From positions 930,001-994,000 of the forward strand of contig JADKCI010000001.1 of assembly GCA_016714645.1 (NCBI GenBank): a stretch of 64,000 bases of DNA, written 5' to 3'. The notes under the pieces were generated by a model. That model was given only the letters and a program-made list of their open reading frames with translations. It was not told the origin of the DNA and searched no databases. Source of the DNA: Chromatiaceae bacterium. GTDB lineage: Bacteria; Pseudomonadota; Gammaproteobacteria; Chromatiales; Chromatiaceae. Both the position numbers and the translations under genes were made by a program. Each line of letters begins with the position of its first letter. Position 1 is the stretch's first letter. This document shows, piece after piece, positions 19,033 to 28,900 of this stretch.

Positions 19033-20580
19033 ATGACACGCAAGATCCTACCCATCGGCATCCAGGCCTTCCGGGAGATTCGGGAGCGCGACTGTTATTA
19101 CGTCGATAAGACGGGTTACGCCCTGGACTTGATCGAGCAAGGCAAGTATTTCTTCCTGTCGCGTCCGCGCCGGTTCGGCAAATCCCTGTTCCTGGATACC
19201 CTGGGCGAGCTGTTTGCAGGCAATGAGCCGCTGTTTCGGGGGCTCTGGGCACATCCGCGCTGGGATTGGGGGCGGCGTCATCCGGTGATTCGTCTGAGCT
19301 TCGCCGAGGGGGTGATGCACAGCCGGGCCGAACTCGATCAGCGGATCGGCGAGATCCTGGCCGATAACGAGGCAAACCTCGGGGTACAAAGCCCACATCG
19401 GAGCCTGGCGGGCCGCTTTCTTGGCCTGATGCGCGCGGCCGAGGCCAAATATGGTGAGCGCGCAGTGGTCTTGGTCGATGAGTACGACAAACCCATCCTC
19501 GACAACCTGACCGCGCCCGAGATCGCACGCGCCATGCGCGATGGCTTGCGCAATCTATATTCAGTCATCAAGGGCGCGGACCCGCATTTGCGGTTCGCCT
19601 TTCTGACCGGTGTCTCGAAATTCAGCAAGGTCAGTCTCTTTTCCGGACTAAATAATCTCAATGATATCAGCATTGATGCCAAGTATTCGGCACTGTGCGG
19701 CTACACTGAGACGGACCTGAATGAGGTGTTTGCCCCGGAACTGCCGGGGCTCGACCGCGAACAGATCCGCGACTGGTACAACGGCTACAACTGGACGGGA
19801 GAGGCGGTTTACAACCCCTTCGACCTGCTGCTGCTGTTCGAAAAGCGCCAATTCCGCCCCTGGTGGTTCGAGACGGCCACTCCGACCTTTCTCGTGGACC
19901 TCTTGCTCGAGCGCCAGGTCTTTGTCCCCCGCCTGGAGCATCTGCTGGCCAGCGAGCAACTGCTTTCCGCCTTCGACGTGGATCGGATTGCCACGGAGGC
20001 CCTCTTGTTCCAGACCGGCTATCTCACCATCGACTCGGTCCGCCAACTCGGCCCCGTGATCCAATATCGACTGCGCTACCCGAACCAGGAGGTCCGCGCT
20101 GGCTTGAACGGCGCCCTGTTGGAGCAGCTTGCCGTCCGTTCCGATGCCACGATGGAAAATGTCGGTCGACTCTACGATCTGCTCCTGGCCAACGACTTTG
20201 CGGGACTCGAACGGCTGTTTACCGCCTTTTTCGCCGGCATCCCCTCGGACTGGTACCGCAACAACCCCATCGCCCGCTACGAAGGCTATTACGCGAGCGT
20301 CTTCTACGCCTATTTCGCTTCCCTTGGGCTGGCGATTGTCCCGGAGGAGAGCAGTAATGCCGGACGACTGGACATGGCGGTGCGTTTCAATCGTCAGATC
20401 TATCTATTTGAATTCAAAGTCGTGGCGCGGGAGCCCGAGGGCGGCGCATTGCGCCAGATTAAGGAGCGTGGCTACGCGGACAAATACCGCGCCTCGGGCT
20501 GTCCCTTGCATCTGATTGGCGTCGAATTTAGCCGCGAGCGGCGCACGGTGGTCGGTTTTGAGGTGGAGACCTGGGGTTAG
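19033..20580 (+). CDS. AAA-ATPase-like / PD-(D/E)xK nuclease fusion protein (DUF1703 type)
   Basis: This 515-residue protein starts ILPIGIQAFREIRERDCYYVDKT, the standard opening of the AAA-ATPase_like family. A P-loop-like SRPRRFGKSLFLDTL lies near residue 40 and a Walker B-like VVLVDEYDKPILDN near 145. The C-terminal third carries a PD-(D/E)xK nuclease signature: D447 in GRLDMAVRF and E460-x-K462 in YLFEFKVV. Proteins of this type are abundant in some bacteria, including purple sulfur bacteria and Bacteroidetes, often as many paralogues. Their function is unknown; mobile-element or defence roles have been suggested. The gene stands alone between divergent and convergent neighbours, as an acquired cassette would. 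All active-site residues appear intact. Confidence 0.88.
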   Translation: MTRKILPIGIQAFREIRERDCYYVDKTGYALDLIEQGKYFFLSRPRRFGKSLFLDTLGELFAGNEPLFRGLWAHPRWDWGRRHPVIRLSFAEGVMHSRAELDQRIGEILADNEANLGVQSPHRSLAGRFLGLMRAAEAKYGERAVVLVDEYDKPILDNLTAPEIARAMRDGLRNLYSVIKGADPHLRFAFLTGVSKFSKVSLFSGLNNLNDISIDAKYSALCGYTETDLNEVFAPELPGLDREQIRDWYNGYNWTGEAVYNPFDLLLLFEKRQFRPWWFETATPTFLVDLLLERQVFVPRLEHLLASEQLLSAFDVDRIATEALLFQTGYLTIDSVRQLGPVIQYRLRYPNQEVRAGLNGALLEQLAVRSDATMENVGRLYDLLLANDFAGLERLFTAFFAGIPSDWYRNNPIARYEGYYASVFYAYFASLGLAIVPEESSNAGRLDMAVRFNRQIYLFEFKVVAREPEGGALRQIKERGYADKYRASGCPLHLIGVEFSRERRTVVGFEVETWG

Positions 20581-20587
20581 CGACGGC

Positions 20588-20620
20588 GCGGCGCGCTGGT
20601 TAAGCATGGCTGCGCGCCGC
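20588..20620. terminator. GC-rich hairpin between convergent genes
   Basis: GCGGCGCGC at 20588-20596 and GCGCGCCGC at 20612-20620 form a perfect 9 bp stem with a 15-base loop. It lies 7 bp after one stop codon and 32 bp before the opposing one. No T-tract follows, so it is a probable but weak bidirectional terminator. Confidence 0.45.
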
Positions 20621-20652
20621 ATTCTGAATCCGCCCGCTCGGGCAAATCCTGC

Positions 20653-21900
20653 CTAACCCGGCCCTCCGCTCCATCGCCAGCCCAGGAAGGCCGCCGCGAT
20701 GCCCAGGGTCGCCAGGGTGACCGGAACGCCCACGCGGGCGTGGGTACGCCAGTCGATCGCCAGGCCCCGCCGTCCCGCCGCATCCGCCACGATGAGGTTG
20801 GCGATACTGCCTACCAACAACAGATTCCCCGCCAGGGTGCTGGCCAGGGCCAGGATCGGCCCCGCCAGGGGATCGGTCGCCAGGGGTAACAGCAGCATCA
20901 CCGCTGGCACATTCGAGACCAGATTGCTGAGCAGCACCGCCGCCCCGAACAGGGGTCCCGGCGCTTCCAGCGGGACGCCCCCCGCCGCCATTGCCCTCAC
21001 CGCCTCGGCTACCAGTCCGCTGTCCTGGAGGGCATGGTTGACCACGAACAGGCCCATGAAGAGCACCAGTAATTCCCAGTCCACCAGCCCGAGCATGTGG
21101 CGCGAATGCAGTTGGCGGCTGGTGAGCAGGATCCCGGCCCCCACCAGCGCCGCAGCCTCGCGGGGCCAGGAGGTGAAGAGGAAGACCCCCAGCAGGGCCC
21201 CGGCCACCAGCAGGCCCTTGGTGGTCTGCCAGCGGTTGAAGGCGGGCGCATCGGGGAGCCGCTGTCCCCGCGCTTCCTCCCGGGCCGGGACCAGCGCGGC
21301 CCAGTGCCCCCGTGCCTGCCAGGCGATGATGGCCCAGGTCGCCAGCAAGCCGAGCAGCACCGGTGCCAGCACCTGGGCCGCGTAGCCGCTGAAGGAGAGC
21401 CCCAGGGTGGCGCCAATCAGCATGTTCTGGGGGTTGCCGATGAGGGTGGCCGCCGACCCGACATTGGCCGCGCAGGCCAGCCCCAGCAGGAAGGGGAGGG
21501 GGTTAAGACCCCGCCGCCGGCAGGCGTCGATCAGGACCGGCGCCACCGCCAGACAGACGACGTCATTGCTGAACACCGCCGACAGGGCCCCGACCAGGGC
21601 GACCAGGGCCCCCAGCAGCAGCGGGGGCCCCAGGGGTAGCAACCCCAGCTTGAGGGTGACCCAGGCGTAGAAGCCCCCCAGCCGCAGTTGGGCCGATACC
21701 ACCATGAAGGCAAACAGCAGGATCAGGGTCGGCAGGTGCAGGGCTTGCACCGCCGCCTCGATACTGACCGCCCCGACGCCTACCAGGGCGATGGCGCCCA
21801 GCAGGGCGACGCCGGTGCGGTCCAGTTGCAAAAAGGGCAGGCCGCCCAGGATCATGCCCAGATAGACGATGACGAAAATGACCAGGACGGCGGTGTTCAT
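20653..21900 (-). CDS. SLC13/ArsB-NhaD superfamily ion permease
   Basis: This 415-residue protein has about eleven hydrophobic helices. FSNDVVCLAVAPVLIDACRRR and ACAANVGSAATLIGNPQNMLIG match the re-entrant hairpin motifs of the ArsB/NhaD/DASS ion-transporter superfamily, and a second repeat has LLSNLVSNVPAVMLLLP. Members carry arsenite, Na+/H+ or small anions across the inner membrane. The sequence does not decide between these, and there are no arsenic-resistance genes nearby. It starts 13 bp after the stop of the P-type ATPase gene on the same strand, so the two are probably one transcript. That pairing suggests a shared role in cation or anion balance. Confidence 0.8.
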   Translation of the reverse strand: MNTAVLVIFVIVYLGMILGGLPFLQLDRTGVALLGAIALVGVGAVSIEAAVQALHLPTLILLFAFMVVSAQLRLGGFYAWVTLKLGLLPLGPPLLLGALVALVGALSAVFSNDVVCLAVAPVLIDACRRRGLNPLPFLLGLACAANVGSAATLIGNPQNMLIGATLGLSFSGYAAQVLAPVLLGLLATWAIIAWQARGHWAALVPAREEARGQRLPDAPAFNRWQTTKGLLVAGALLGVFLFTSWPREAAALVGAGILLTSRQLHSRHMLGLVDWELLVLFMGLFVVNHALQDSGLVAEAVRAMAAGGVPLEAPGPLFGAAVLLSNLVSNVPAVMLLLPLATDPLAGPILALASTLAGNLLLVGSIANLIVADAAGRRGLAIDWRTHARVGVPVTLATLGIAAAFLGWRWSGGPG

Positions 21901-21913
21901 GCGGTCGGGTGCT

Positions 21914-24613
21914 TCAGCCTCCCCGAGTCCCCCGCCGTTGGTAACGGCTGATCAGGGCCTTTTCCCCCTCCACGATCAGGAGCAGCAGGACCCCAACGGC
22001 CAAAATCAGCAGCCAGGCGGTCAGGTCGATAGGGGCCGTGTGGAAGAGGGTCTGCATCAGGGGCAGGTAGGTGTAGCCCAGTTGCAGCAGCAGCAGGAAG
22101 GCGATGGCCTGGAGGGCCAGGCGGTTGCCCAGGAAGCCCTCGCGGTTGAGGATGGAGTCATGCAGGCGGCGGCAGTTGAAGAGGTAGAACATCTCCGCCA
22201 CCACCAGGGCATTGACCGCCACGGTCCGCGCCGTGGCGATATCGGCGCCCCGCGCCGTTTCCCAGAGAAAGAGACCAAAGGAGGCCAGGGCCATCAGCAG
22301 GGTGACGAACAGAATGCGCCAGAGCATGAAGCCGTCCACCAGGGGCGTGGCCGGGTCACGGGGCGGGCGCCGCATGATGTTGGCCTCCGGCTTTTCCAGG
22401 GCGAAGGCCAGGGAGAGGGTGACGGCGGTCACCATGTTGACCCAGAGGATCTGCACCGGGGTGATGGGCAGGGTGGAGCCCAGGAGCACGGCCACCAGTA
22501 CCATGGCGGCCTGGCCGGCGCTGACGGGCAGTACATAGATGACGGCCTTGCGCAGATTATCGTAAACGGTGCGGCCTTCCTCCACGGCGGCGGCGATGGT
22601 GGCAAAATTGTCGTCGGCCAGCACCACGGCCGCTGCCTCCTTGGCCGCCTCCGTGCCCTTGCGGCCCATGGCCACGCCCACGTCCGCCCGTTTCAGGGCC
22701 GGGGCGTCGTTGACCCCGTCGCCGGTCATGGCCACCACCTCGCCATTGGCCTGGAGGGCCTGGACCAGCCGCAACTTGTGCTCAGGACTGGCGCGGGCGA
22801 AGATATCCGTCTCCGCCGCCGCCTGCCGCAGGGCCTCGTCGTCCAGGGCCTCCACCTCGGCCCCGGTGAGGGCCCGGCCGTTGCCGATGCCCATGCGGGC
22901 GCCAATGGCCTGGGCGGTGACGCCGTGGTCGCCGGTGATCATCTTGACACGGATGCCGGCGGCCTGGCAGTTGGCCACGGCGCGGATGGCCTCCTCGCGG
23001 GGTGGGTCCATGATGCCCGCCAGCCCCAGTAGGGTGAGACCGCCGTCCAGGTCGGTGAACTCCAGTTCCGCCTTGCCCGGGGGCATGGCGGCGAAGGCCA
23101 GGGCTAGAACCCGCTGGCCGCTCTGCCCCAGGGTCTCCATCTGGCCCTGCCACCAGGGGAGATCGAGGGGCTGGTCCTCGCCGGCCTGGCGCTGATGGGC
23201 GCACCGCAGGAGCACCTCTTCCGGGGCGCCCTTGATGTAGGCAAAGGCATGGCCGCCGTGGTCGTGGTGCAGGGTGGCCATGAAGCGATGTTGGGATTCG
23301 AAGGGGATGACATCGCGGCGGGGCAGGGCCTCGGCCTCGAAAGAGGGGTCCAGGCCCATCTTGTAGCCCAGGGTGAGCAGGGCCCCCTCGGTGGGATCGC
23401 CCTCCAGGTGCCAGTCGCCCCCGGATTCCCGCAGGCGGGCGTCGTTGCAGAGCAGGGCGACACGGCCCATTTCCATGAGTGCCGGCACCTCCTCCAGGTC
23501 CAGTTCCCGGCCTTGGGCCGAGAAGCCACCCTGGGGCGCGTAACCCGTTCCTTGCACCTCGATGACCTGGCCGGCCATGACCAGGTGACCCACCGTCATC
23601 TCGTTTTTGGTCAGGGTTCCGGTCTTGTCGGAACAGATGACGGTGACCGCCCCCAGGGTCTCCACGGCGGGCATACGGCGCACGATGGCCCGGCGGGCGG
23701 CCATGCGTTGCACCCCCAGGGCCAGGGTGATGGTCATGATGGCGGGCAGGCCCTCGGGGATGGCGGCGACGGCCATGCCCACCGCGGCCAGGAACATGTC
23801 GGCGGCGCCCTGGCCGTGGACCAGCATACCAAAGCCCAGGGCGAAGGCGGCCAGGGCCAGGATGGTGATGGTGAGCCACTGGCCGAAGACCGCCATTTGC
23901 TTGAGGAGCGGGGTCATGACCCCGGCGACGTCCGCCAGCATGCGGCCGATGCGGCCGATCTCGGTGTTGTCGGCGGTGGCCACGACCAGGCCCCGGCCCT
24001 GGCCAAAGACCACCAGGGTGCCGGAGTAAGCCATGCAGACCCGGTCGCCGATGGGGGCGTCGGCGGCGACCGGGTCCGGGGATTTTTCCACCGGTTCCGA
24101 TTCGCCCGTGAGGGCCGCCTCCTCGATGCGCAGGTTGCGGGTCTCGATCAGGCGCAGGTCGGCGGGGACCTTGTCCCCGGAGGCCAGGAGCACGATCTCG
24201 CCCGGCACCAGGTCCTCGGCGGCGATTTCCCGCCGTTGCCCCTCCCGGATGACGGTGGCTTGGAGCGAGAGCATGTTGCGGATGGCGTCCAGGGATTTTT
24301 CGGCCTTGCCCTCCTGGATGAAGCCAATCAGGGCGTTGATGAGGACTACGCCCAGGATGACCCCCGTATCGACCCATTCCCCCAGCAGGGCAGTGACCCC
24401 GGCGGCACCCAGCAGGACATAGATGAGGACGTTGTGGATTTGCAGAAGGAAGCGCATCAGGGGCCCGCGCTTCCGGGGGGGCGTGAGGCGATTGGGGCCG
24501 AAGCGGGCCAGGCGTTCCTGGGCTTCGGCCTCCGTCAGGCCCTCCCGCCTGGAGCCGAGTTCCTGGAAGCTGGTGGCGACGTCGTGCTGGTGCCAGAGGG
24601 GTGAGGGTGTCAT
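21914..24613 (-). CDS. P2-type cation-transporting ATPase (Ca2+/PMR1-like)
   Basis: This 899-residue pump has the full P2 architecture: an N-terminal cation-ATPase domain, actuator with LTGESEPVEKSPDP, TM4 with AAIPEGLPAIMTITLALG, the phosphorylation site CSDKTGTLTKNEMTVG, and hinge MTGDGVNDAPALKRADVG. A C-terminal membrane domain follows. The PEGLP motif and length fit Ca2+- or Na+-type pumps rather than P1B heavy-metal pumps, and there is no N-terminal CxxC domain. The ATG at 24613 has GGAGG seven bases upstream; a longer open frame to 24646 is less likely. It is upstream of the SLC13/ArsB-like permease gene. The cation is not certain. Confidence 0.9.
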   Translation of the reverse strand: MTPSPLWHQHDVATSFQELGSRREGLTEAEAQERLARFGPNRLTPPRKRGPLMRFLLQIHNVLIYVLLGAAGVTALLGEWVDTGVILGVVLINALIGFIQEGKAEKSLDAIRNMLSLQATVIREGQRREIAAEDLVPGEIVLLASGDKVPADLRLIETRNLRIEEAALTGESEPVEKSPDPVAADAPIGDRVCMAYSGTLVVFGQGRGLVVATADNTEIGRIGRMLADVAGVMTPLLKQMAVFGQWLTITILALAAFALGFGMLVHGQGAADMFLAAVGMAVAAIPEGLPAIMTITLALGVQRMAARRAIVRRMPAVETLGAVTVICSDKTGTLTKNEMTVGHLVMAGQVIEVQGTGYAPQGGFSAQGRELDLEEVPALMEMGRVALLCNDARLRESGGDWHLEGDPTEGALLTLGYKMGLDPSFEAEALPRRDVIPFESQHRFMATLHHDHGGHAFAYIKGAPEEVLLRCAHQRQAGEDQPLDLPWWQGQMETLGQSGQRVLALAFAAMPPGKAELEFTDLDGGLTLLGLAGIMDPPREEAIRAVANCQAAGIRVKMITGDHGVTAQAIGARMGIGNGRALTGAEVEALDDEALRQAAAETDIFARASPEHKLRLVQALQANGEVVAMTGDGVNDAPALKRADVGVAMGRKGTEAAKEAAAVVLADDNFATIAAAVEEGRTVYDNLRKAVIYVLPVSAGQAAMVLVAVLLGSTLPITPVQILWVNMVTAVTLSLAFALEKPEANIMRRPPRDPATPLVDGFMLWRILFVTLLMALASFGLFLWETARGADIATARTVAVNALVVAEMFYLFNCRRLHDSILNREGFLGNRLALQAIAFLLLLQLGYTYLPLMQTLFHTAPIDLTAWLLILAVGVLLLLIVEGEKALISRYQRRGTRGG

Positions 24614-24718
24614 GACAAACCTCCGCGGGGATCGAGGATGGGACAATTGGGGTTGGCGGATTATCGAAAATTGGATTTGGGGTTGCCCGCCGGAGTTCCC
24701 GGCCTGGTGGTCCGGTGC

Positions 24719-25732
24719 TCAGGGCTCCAGGTACCTGGCGAAGGCTGGGCTCAAGGTCTCCTTGAGCTGGTCCCCCTCCTGGTGGATGAACAGGGCCCGT
24801 AGCCCTTCCGCCTCGGCGATGCGCAACCCCTCGGTCTCGCCCACACAGAGGAGGGCGGTGGACCAGGCATCGGCCAGGGTCGGGTCCTCGTGCAGGACGG
24901 TAGTCGAGAGCAACCGATGGTTGACGGGCATCCCCGTTCGAGGGTCGATAATGTGGGAATAGGTCTTGCCATCGGCCTCGAAATAGTTGCGGTAGGTCCC
25001 CGAGGTCATGACGGCAATGCCGGCCTCCCGATGAAGCTCGAGGATGCGCTGGACCTCCCGGATCATGGGCCTTGGCTTCTCGACCGCCACGCGCCAGGCG
25101 CTGCCGTTGGCCTTGTGGCCCTTGACCTTCATCTCGCCGCCGATTTCGGCGAGGTAGTTGTGGATGCCCCGGTCCTCCAGCAGTTGGGCCATGGCGCCGA
25201 TGGTGTAGCCTTGGGCGATGGAATCCAGGCTCAACCGCAGCTCCGGGTCGCGTTTGCGCAGCCGATCCTGGGTGGCATCGATCTCCAGCTTGTCCATGCC
25301 GATGTGGGCGAGGATGGCCTGGATCTCCGCGGGTTCGGGTAGGCGCTGCTCTTCGCGGGCGAAGCCCCAGAGTTCCGAGAGGGGTTGGACCGTTGGGTCG
25401 TAACAGCCCCCGGTCTTGTCATGGATCTCGCGGGCGAGGTGGGTGAGTTGGACGACCTCCGGCGAGAGGCTCTGCCAGTCCCGGGTCTCTTGCTGGTTGA
25501 AGCGGGCCAGTTCCGAATCCTCGCGCCAGTTGGAAAACCGCTCGTCTATTCGGCGAAACAGGGCCGCGACGGCCGTCCCGATCTCCTCCGGGTTGGCGGA
25601 GGTCCCGTCCAGGACCATTTTGAGGTGCCAACTGGTGCCTTGGGTATCCCCGGTCAAGAGGGTTTCGGTCGGCTGCTGGCAGGCGGACAGCAACAAAAAA
25701 GACAATAATACAATGTGGTTAGGGCGTTTCAT
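24719..25732 (-). CDS. apbE: FAD:protein FMN transferase ApbE, lipoprotein
   Basis: This 337-residue lipoprotein has the signal VLLSFLLLSAC with the lipid-acceptor Cys. ApbE covalently attaches FMN to Thr/Ser in periplasmic-facing proteins such as RnfG/RnfD and NqrB/NqrC. Family motifs are visible: FSNWREDSELARFNQQ (about residues 68-83), a Gly-rich IGGEMKVKGHK around 200, and MTSGTYRNYFEADGKTYSHIIDPRTG near 240-265, which contains the conserved binding residues. A GTG seven codons upstream is in frame, but the ATG at 25732 gives a standard lipoprotein signal. No Rnf or Nqr gene is present in the window, so its target proteins lie elsewhere. Confidence 0.92.
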   Translation of the reverse strand: MKRPNHIVLLSFLLLSACQQPTETLLTGDTQGTSWHLKMVLDGTSANPEEIGTAVAALFRRIDERFSNWREDSELARFNQQETRDWQSLSPEVVQLTHLAREIHDKTGGCYDPTVQPLSELWGFAREEQRLPEPAEIQAILAHIGMDKLEIDATQDRLRKRDPELRLSLDSIAQGYTIGAMAQLLEDRGIHNYLAEIGGEMKVKGHKANGSAWRVAVEKPRPMIREVQRILELHREAGIAVMTSGTYRNYFEADGKTYSHIIDPRTGMPVNHRLLSTTVLHEDPTLADAWSTALLCVGETEGLRIAEAEGLRALFIHQEGDQLKETLSPAFARYLEP

Positions 25733-25948
25733 GGGGGCGAGGTTTTTATCCACGGGCCAGCGAAAGTTCGCTTATTCTACGCGCCCCCTGTTATGGGATG
25801 GCGTTGCGCCTGATATAGTCACGTCGGTACCCTTCCACCCCTAGGAATCTCTCGCCATAATGCCGGCCAAGCAACGCAAGCAGACCGCCGCATGGCTCGC
25901 CGGCAGCCCCCTTACACCCATCAGCCCTGGGCGGTAGGATTAGGAAAG

Positions 25949-28900
25949 ATGTCACTAGAACCCACAACCAGTGATCGGCGGGAGGGCCAACCGGGCTCCG
26001 AGGGCGCGGAATCCTTCGTCTTCCTTGATCGCCCAGGCAAGCGCTGGCCAAGATTCAAGCGCTATAGCCTGCTCCTGGGGGGGCTGGCGGCCTTAGGCAT
26101 GGTCATTTTCATTCAGACGCTGTTCGTACCTTCGAGCCTCGGACTGCCCCCGGCGGCGGAACAGCTCAAAGCGCGGCTGCAGGCCCAGCCCCCGGTGGAA
26201 CAGGCCCGTCGGGAGGCGGCCAAGCCCCTCTGGCTGGATTTCGCCAAGGAGCACAAGGGTCGGGGGTTGGCCGTGTCCGGCGCTGGGCCCACGGGTGACA
26301 TCCGCCTGGGCTATTTCGAGACTTGGGACCCCGCCGCCCTCGCCTCCCTCAAGGCCCATGCCGACCAACTCACCCACCTGGCCCCCGACTGGCTCTACCT
26401 GGAGAATGGCCAGGGCGGGATCAAGCTGACCCAGTCCGAGGAGGTCCTGGAGCTGGCGCGAGAGGCGGGTCTGGCCCTCATTCCCCAACTGCGCAACCTG
26501 GATGCCAACGAGGTCTGGCAGCCCGAGGCGGTGGAGACCCTGCTGAATGGGCCCCTTGCCCAACAGGAACTCCTCGCGGCCAATCTGGTGGTGACCCTCC
26601 AGGAGGTCGGCGCGGCGGGCGTCCTCATCGACTGGCAGCAGATCGATCCCTACTACCGGGAGGCCCTGACCGCCTTGCTGGCCCGAGTGGCCGCGGCACT
26701 CCACGCTAATGATCTGGAGCTGTGGCTCAGTGTCCCGGCCCGCCGCCAATTGGTCCTGCTGGACCTGGAGCCCCTCGCCGCCCATGTCGATCGGTTCGTC
26801 GCCGCCCTCTACGACGAGAACGCCGAACTCAATCCGCCCGGTCCGGTGGCCTCCCAAACCTTCTTCAATGGTTGGCTCGGCACCTTGACCCAGGGCTATG
26901 GCCAGCCGGGCCAATGGGTGATCGGCATCGGTGCCTATGGTTACGACTGGCGGGAGGGTGACGAGGAGGCCAGTCTCATCAGTTTCGAGGACGCTATGGC
27001 CATGGCCGGGCGCTCGGCCCAGAAGGGCCTGGCCTTCGATTCGCCAACCCTGAATCCGCGCTTCCGGTACCAGGATCAGGACGCCGTCCACAATATCTGG
27101 TTTCTGGACGCCGTCACCTTCCTGAACCAGTTGCGGGCCACTCGGGCCAGTCAGGCCGGCGGCATCGCTATCTTCCGGCTGGGTACCGAGGACCCCGACA
27201 TTTGGCCCGTCCTGGCCCTCGATCCCGCCAAGCCTCTTGCCCCGCTAGACCTCGCCCAGCTCGAAACCCTCAGCCCCGGCAATGCCATGGCCCATGTCGG
27301 CAAGGGCAGTCTCATTACCATCGACGACCACCGCGCCGATGGTCTCCGCCGCGTCACCCTTGACAAGAACAACCTGGCCAGCGCCCGCTACGAGAAGTTC
27401 CCCACATATCTGACACTGGTGCATGAGGGCGCGGGACCCCAGGATGCGGTTGCCATTACCTTCGACGATGGCCCGGACCCTGAATGGACCCCGGCCCTGT
27501 TGGATATCCTTAAAAGTGAGGGGGTGCGGGCGACCTTTTTCCTGATCGGCGCCAACATGGAGAAGCATCCCGAACTGGTTCAGCGGATTGTCCGCGAGGG
27601 GCACCTGATCGGTAACCACACCTACACCCACCCCAATATCGCCGAGGTCTCGGAGGAGAGGGCCAGGCTGGAGCTGAACGCCACTCAGCGCCTGATTGAA
27701 TCCATTACTGGCCAGTCCACCATCCTCTTCCGGCCCCCCTACAACGCCGATACCAACCCCCATACCGTCGAGGAACTGGTGCCCATTGGCATTGCCCAGC
27801 GCATGGGTTATCTGACGGTGACCATGGATATCGATCCCGAGGACTGGGCTAAGCCGGGGGTGGAGACCATGCTCGAGCGTGTCCGCATGGGCCGGCGGGA
27901 TGGGGGCAGCATCGTCCTGCTCCATGACGCGGGCGGCGACCGGACCCAAACGGTAGAGGTCTTGCCCGAGATCATCCACTACCTGCGGGCCAGGGGCGAG
28001 ACCATCCTGCCGCTCTCCGAGATCCTGAAAATCCCGGCAGCGCAACTCATGCCCCCCGTGCCGGCCAATCAGCAGCCCATCATCCGTATGATCAGCGACG
28101 GCGGCTTCGAGATCATCCACGCCGTGAGCAATTTCCTCTGGGCCCTCTTGATCCTGGCCACCGCCCTGACCATCCTCAAGACCCTCATGGTGATTGGACT
28201 CGCCTTGCGTAGTCGCCGCGCCGAGCGCCTGGCTCGGGCCGCGTCCGACTGGCCGCCGCTTGAGTGTCCGCCCCCCTCCTGTCCGCCCGTGTCCGTGCTG
28301 GTGGCGGCCTATAACGAGGCCAAGGTGATTCGCCAAACGCTGAAAACCCTGCTTGCCACCCGCTATCCCGGACCCATGGAGGTGATCGTGGTCGATGACG
28401 GCTCCAGTGACGGGACCGGTGATATCGTCGCCGCCATGGTGAAGGAGGATGATCGCATTCGCCTGGTGCGCCAGGCCAATCTGGGCAAGGCCCGGGCCCT
28501 GATCAAGGGCCTCCAGGAGGTCAGACATGGGATCGTTGTCAGCCTGGATGCCGATACCCAGTTCGAGCCCGGCACCATCACCGAGCTGGTGCGGCCCTTC
28601 GCCGATCCCCGGGTCGGCGCCGTCTCCGGCCGGGCGCGGGTCGGTAACCTCGCAACCCTCTTTGCCCGCTTTCAGGCCCTGGAGTATTCCTGCGGCTTCA
28701 ACCTGGACCGTCGGGCTTATGATCACTTGAACTGCATCACCGTGGTCCCCGGGGCGGTGAGCGCCTTCCGGCTGGACGCCATCCGGGCCGCGGGGGGGAT
28801 CAGCACCGACACTCTGGCCGAGGATACGGACCTCACCCTGAGCCTGCACCGCCAGGGCTACCGCATCCGTTATGCCCCCCAGGCGGTGGCCTGGACCGAG

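Noticed and set aside
22782..24377. A 531-codon minus-strand frame within the P-type ATPase gene
   Set aside because: A frame-shifted reading of the same strand gives a Pro/Gly/Arg-rich product; the ATPase frame has all catalytic motifs.
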